Part shown: positions 14,208-14,908 of the stretch, one piece after another
Layout of the letters: each line of letters opens with the position of its first letter
Position numbering within the stretch: the stretch's first letter is position 1
From: CAADGN01 sp035443945
GTDB taxonomy: Bacteria > Planctomycetota > Phycisphaerae > Phycisphaerales > UBA1924
Assembly: GCA_035443945.1 (NCBI GenBank)
Contig: DAOMNQ010000067.1
Span: forward strand, 1 to 14,908
Direction of reading: 5' to 3'
Length of the DNA: 14,908 bases
The notes under the pieces: generated by a model
What the model was told of the DNA's origin: nothing
The model's database searches: none
The model's input: the letters and a program-made list of their open reading frames with translations, nothing else
Translations under genes and position numbers: made by a program

Positions 14208-14908
14208 TCAGGGAGGCGGGATCACGACGACCATCTTGTTGATCATCACGCTGAAGGTGTCGGTATAGAAACTCGACGTGGCGATGTCGTCGAAGCCGTC
14301 GTTGTTGAAGTCCGCGGTGACCACCATCGTCGGGCGATCGATGCCCGAGGAGGTGTAGATGTAGGCTTCGTTGGCCGAGGGCGTCTGAAAGGTGCCGTCG
14401 GAGCGGCCGAGCAGCATCGCGACCGCGCCCCACCACGGCGTGCCGCTCGTCGGCCCGTCCGTGTTGTCGAGGGCGACGACGAGGTCGAGTTTGGTCCCGC
14501 CGTTGAAGTGTCCCGCCGCGATGCCGTGCGCCCGGACGTTCGCGGTGCCCGAATAGAGTTGGTATCGTAGGGCGGGGTTGTCGCAGAAGGACTGGAACGC
14601 GCCGAGTCCGTTGCCGAGGAAGACGCCGGCGTAGGGCTGCCCGGTCTCGACGGCCGCGAAGTCCCAGTGCGCATCGACGCCGAAGCGCCCGCTGACGATC
14701 GTCTCGTAGAGCCAGGTCTGGGAGCCGCACGCCTGCGGTGCGTCGATGGTTACAGGGTCGAACTGAAGGCCGCCGAGGTTGCGGACGGCGGTGACGGAGT
14801 CCGCGTATGGGTTGGGCGTGACGAAGTCGATGAGCGGTTGGCCCGCGGCCGAGGCGAAGAAGTCGCCCACGGCCACGTCGCCCGGCGCCACATCTCCTGC
14901 GATATCGA
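14208..14908 (-). CDS. FG-GAP/VCBS repeat protein, 5' end beyond window
   Basis: C-terminal part (about 233 residues) of an extracellular beta-propeller protein; the frame stays open to the window edge, so the N-terminus and signal peptide are missing. Four FG-GAP-type units are visible: DVAVGDFF..PLIDFVTPNP, GRFGVDAHWDFAAVETGQP, GHFNGGTKLDLVVALDNTDG and TADFNNDGFDDIATSSFYTD. The Asp-rich loops (DFNNDGFDD) fit calcium binding. Such repeats occur in integrin-like and adhesive surface proteins. The protein ends MVVVIPPP, with neither a PEP-CTERM tail nor a dockerin, so any anchor must lie in the missing part or be absent. The HAF gene follows 33 bp downstream on the same strand. Confidence 0.85.
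   Translation of the reverse strand, partial: DIAGDVAPGDVAVGDFFASAAGQPLIDFVTPNPYADSVTAVRNLGGLQFDPVTIDAPQACGSQTWLYETIVSGRFGVDAHWDFAAVETGQPYAGVFLGNGLGAFQSFCDNPALRYQLYSGTANVRAHGIAAGHFNGGTKLDLVVALDNTDGPTSGTPWWGAVAMLLGRSDGTFQTPSANEAYIYTSSGIDRPTMVVTADFNNDGFDDIATSSFYTDTFSVMINKMVVVIPPP

Overview
The window is GC-rich DNA with closely packed genes on both strands. It most likely comes from a planctomycete of the Phycisphaerae type. This rests on two protein endings. Three secreted proteins end in a PEP-CTERM-like tail (Pro-x-Pro-Gly, a hydrophobic helix, then four or five arginines). Two others end in paired EF-hand-like dockerin repeats with a terminal Gly-Cys, the planctomycete 'GC-type' dockerin. 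No taxonomic marker other than lysS and nuoF is present, so the assignment is inference.

Left part (1-2500), minus strand: heptanucleotide repeats at the window edge, a small PEP-CTERM-like protein, and a secreted M14 zinc carboxypeptidase with a C-terminal dockerin pair. Divergent from these, an Rrf2-family regulator with a near-perfect extended -10 promoter lies 24 bp ahead of lysyl-tRNA synthetase (lysS). lysS converges on a secreted proline-rich protein of unknown function.

Middle (5700-8600): a 40-residue very basic protein with an excellent ribosome binding site, and a 463-bp gene-poor stretch holding an operator-like repeat cluster and a leader of consecutive hairpins with two mutually exclusive pairings. 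The leader precedes a second PEP-CTERM-like gene, which ends in a textbook intrinsic terminator. After it come an overlapping small-protein/nucleotidyltransferase pair resembling a type IV (AbiEii-like) toxin-antitoxin couple. On the opposite strand is a Fic-domain enzyme followed by a zinc-ribbon membrane protein. That last gene has no ATG, GTG or TTG start; it appears to begin with a CTG overlapping the fic stop codon, so ordinary gene calling would miss it. The fic promoter carries two copies of a 23-bp operator-like repeat, and its mRNA may be nearly leaderless.

Right part (10097-14908): a solitary nuoF (complex I, NADH-binding subunit), then a run of surface proteins: a repeat protein with a PEP-CTERM-like tail, a HAF-repeat protein with a GC-type dockerin, and an FG-GAP repeat protein truncated by the window end. 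Just beyond the HAF-protein stop codon, a second dockerin pair survives in another reading frame, evidence of a frameshift or recombination event.

The most distinctive points are the fic/zinc-ribbon pair with its repeated operator, the structured leader at 6391-6618, and the split dockerin. No RNA genes, insertion sequences or CRISPR arrays were seen.
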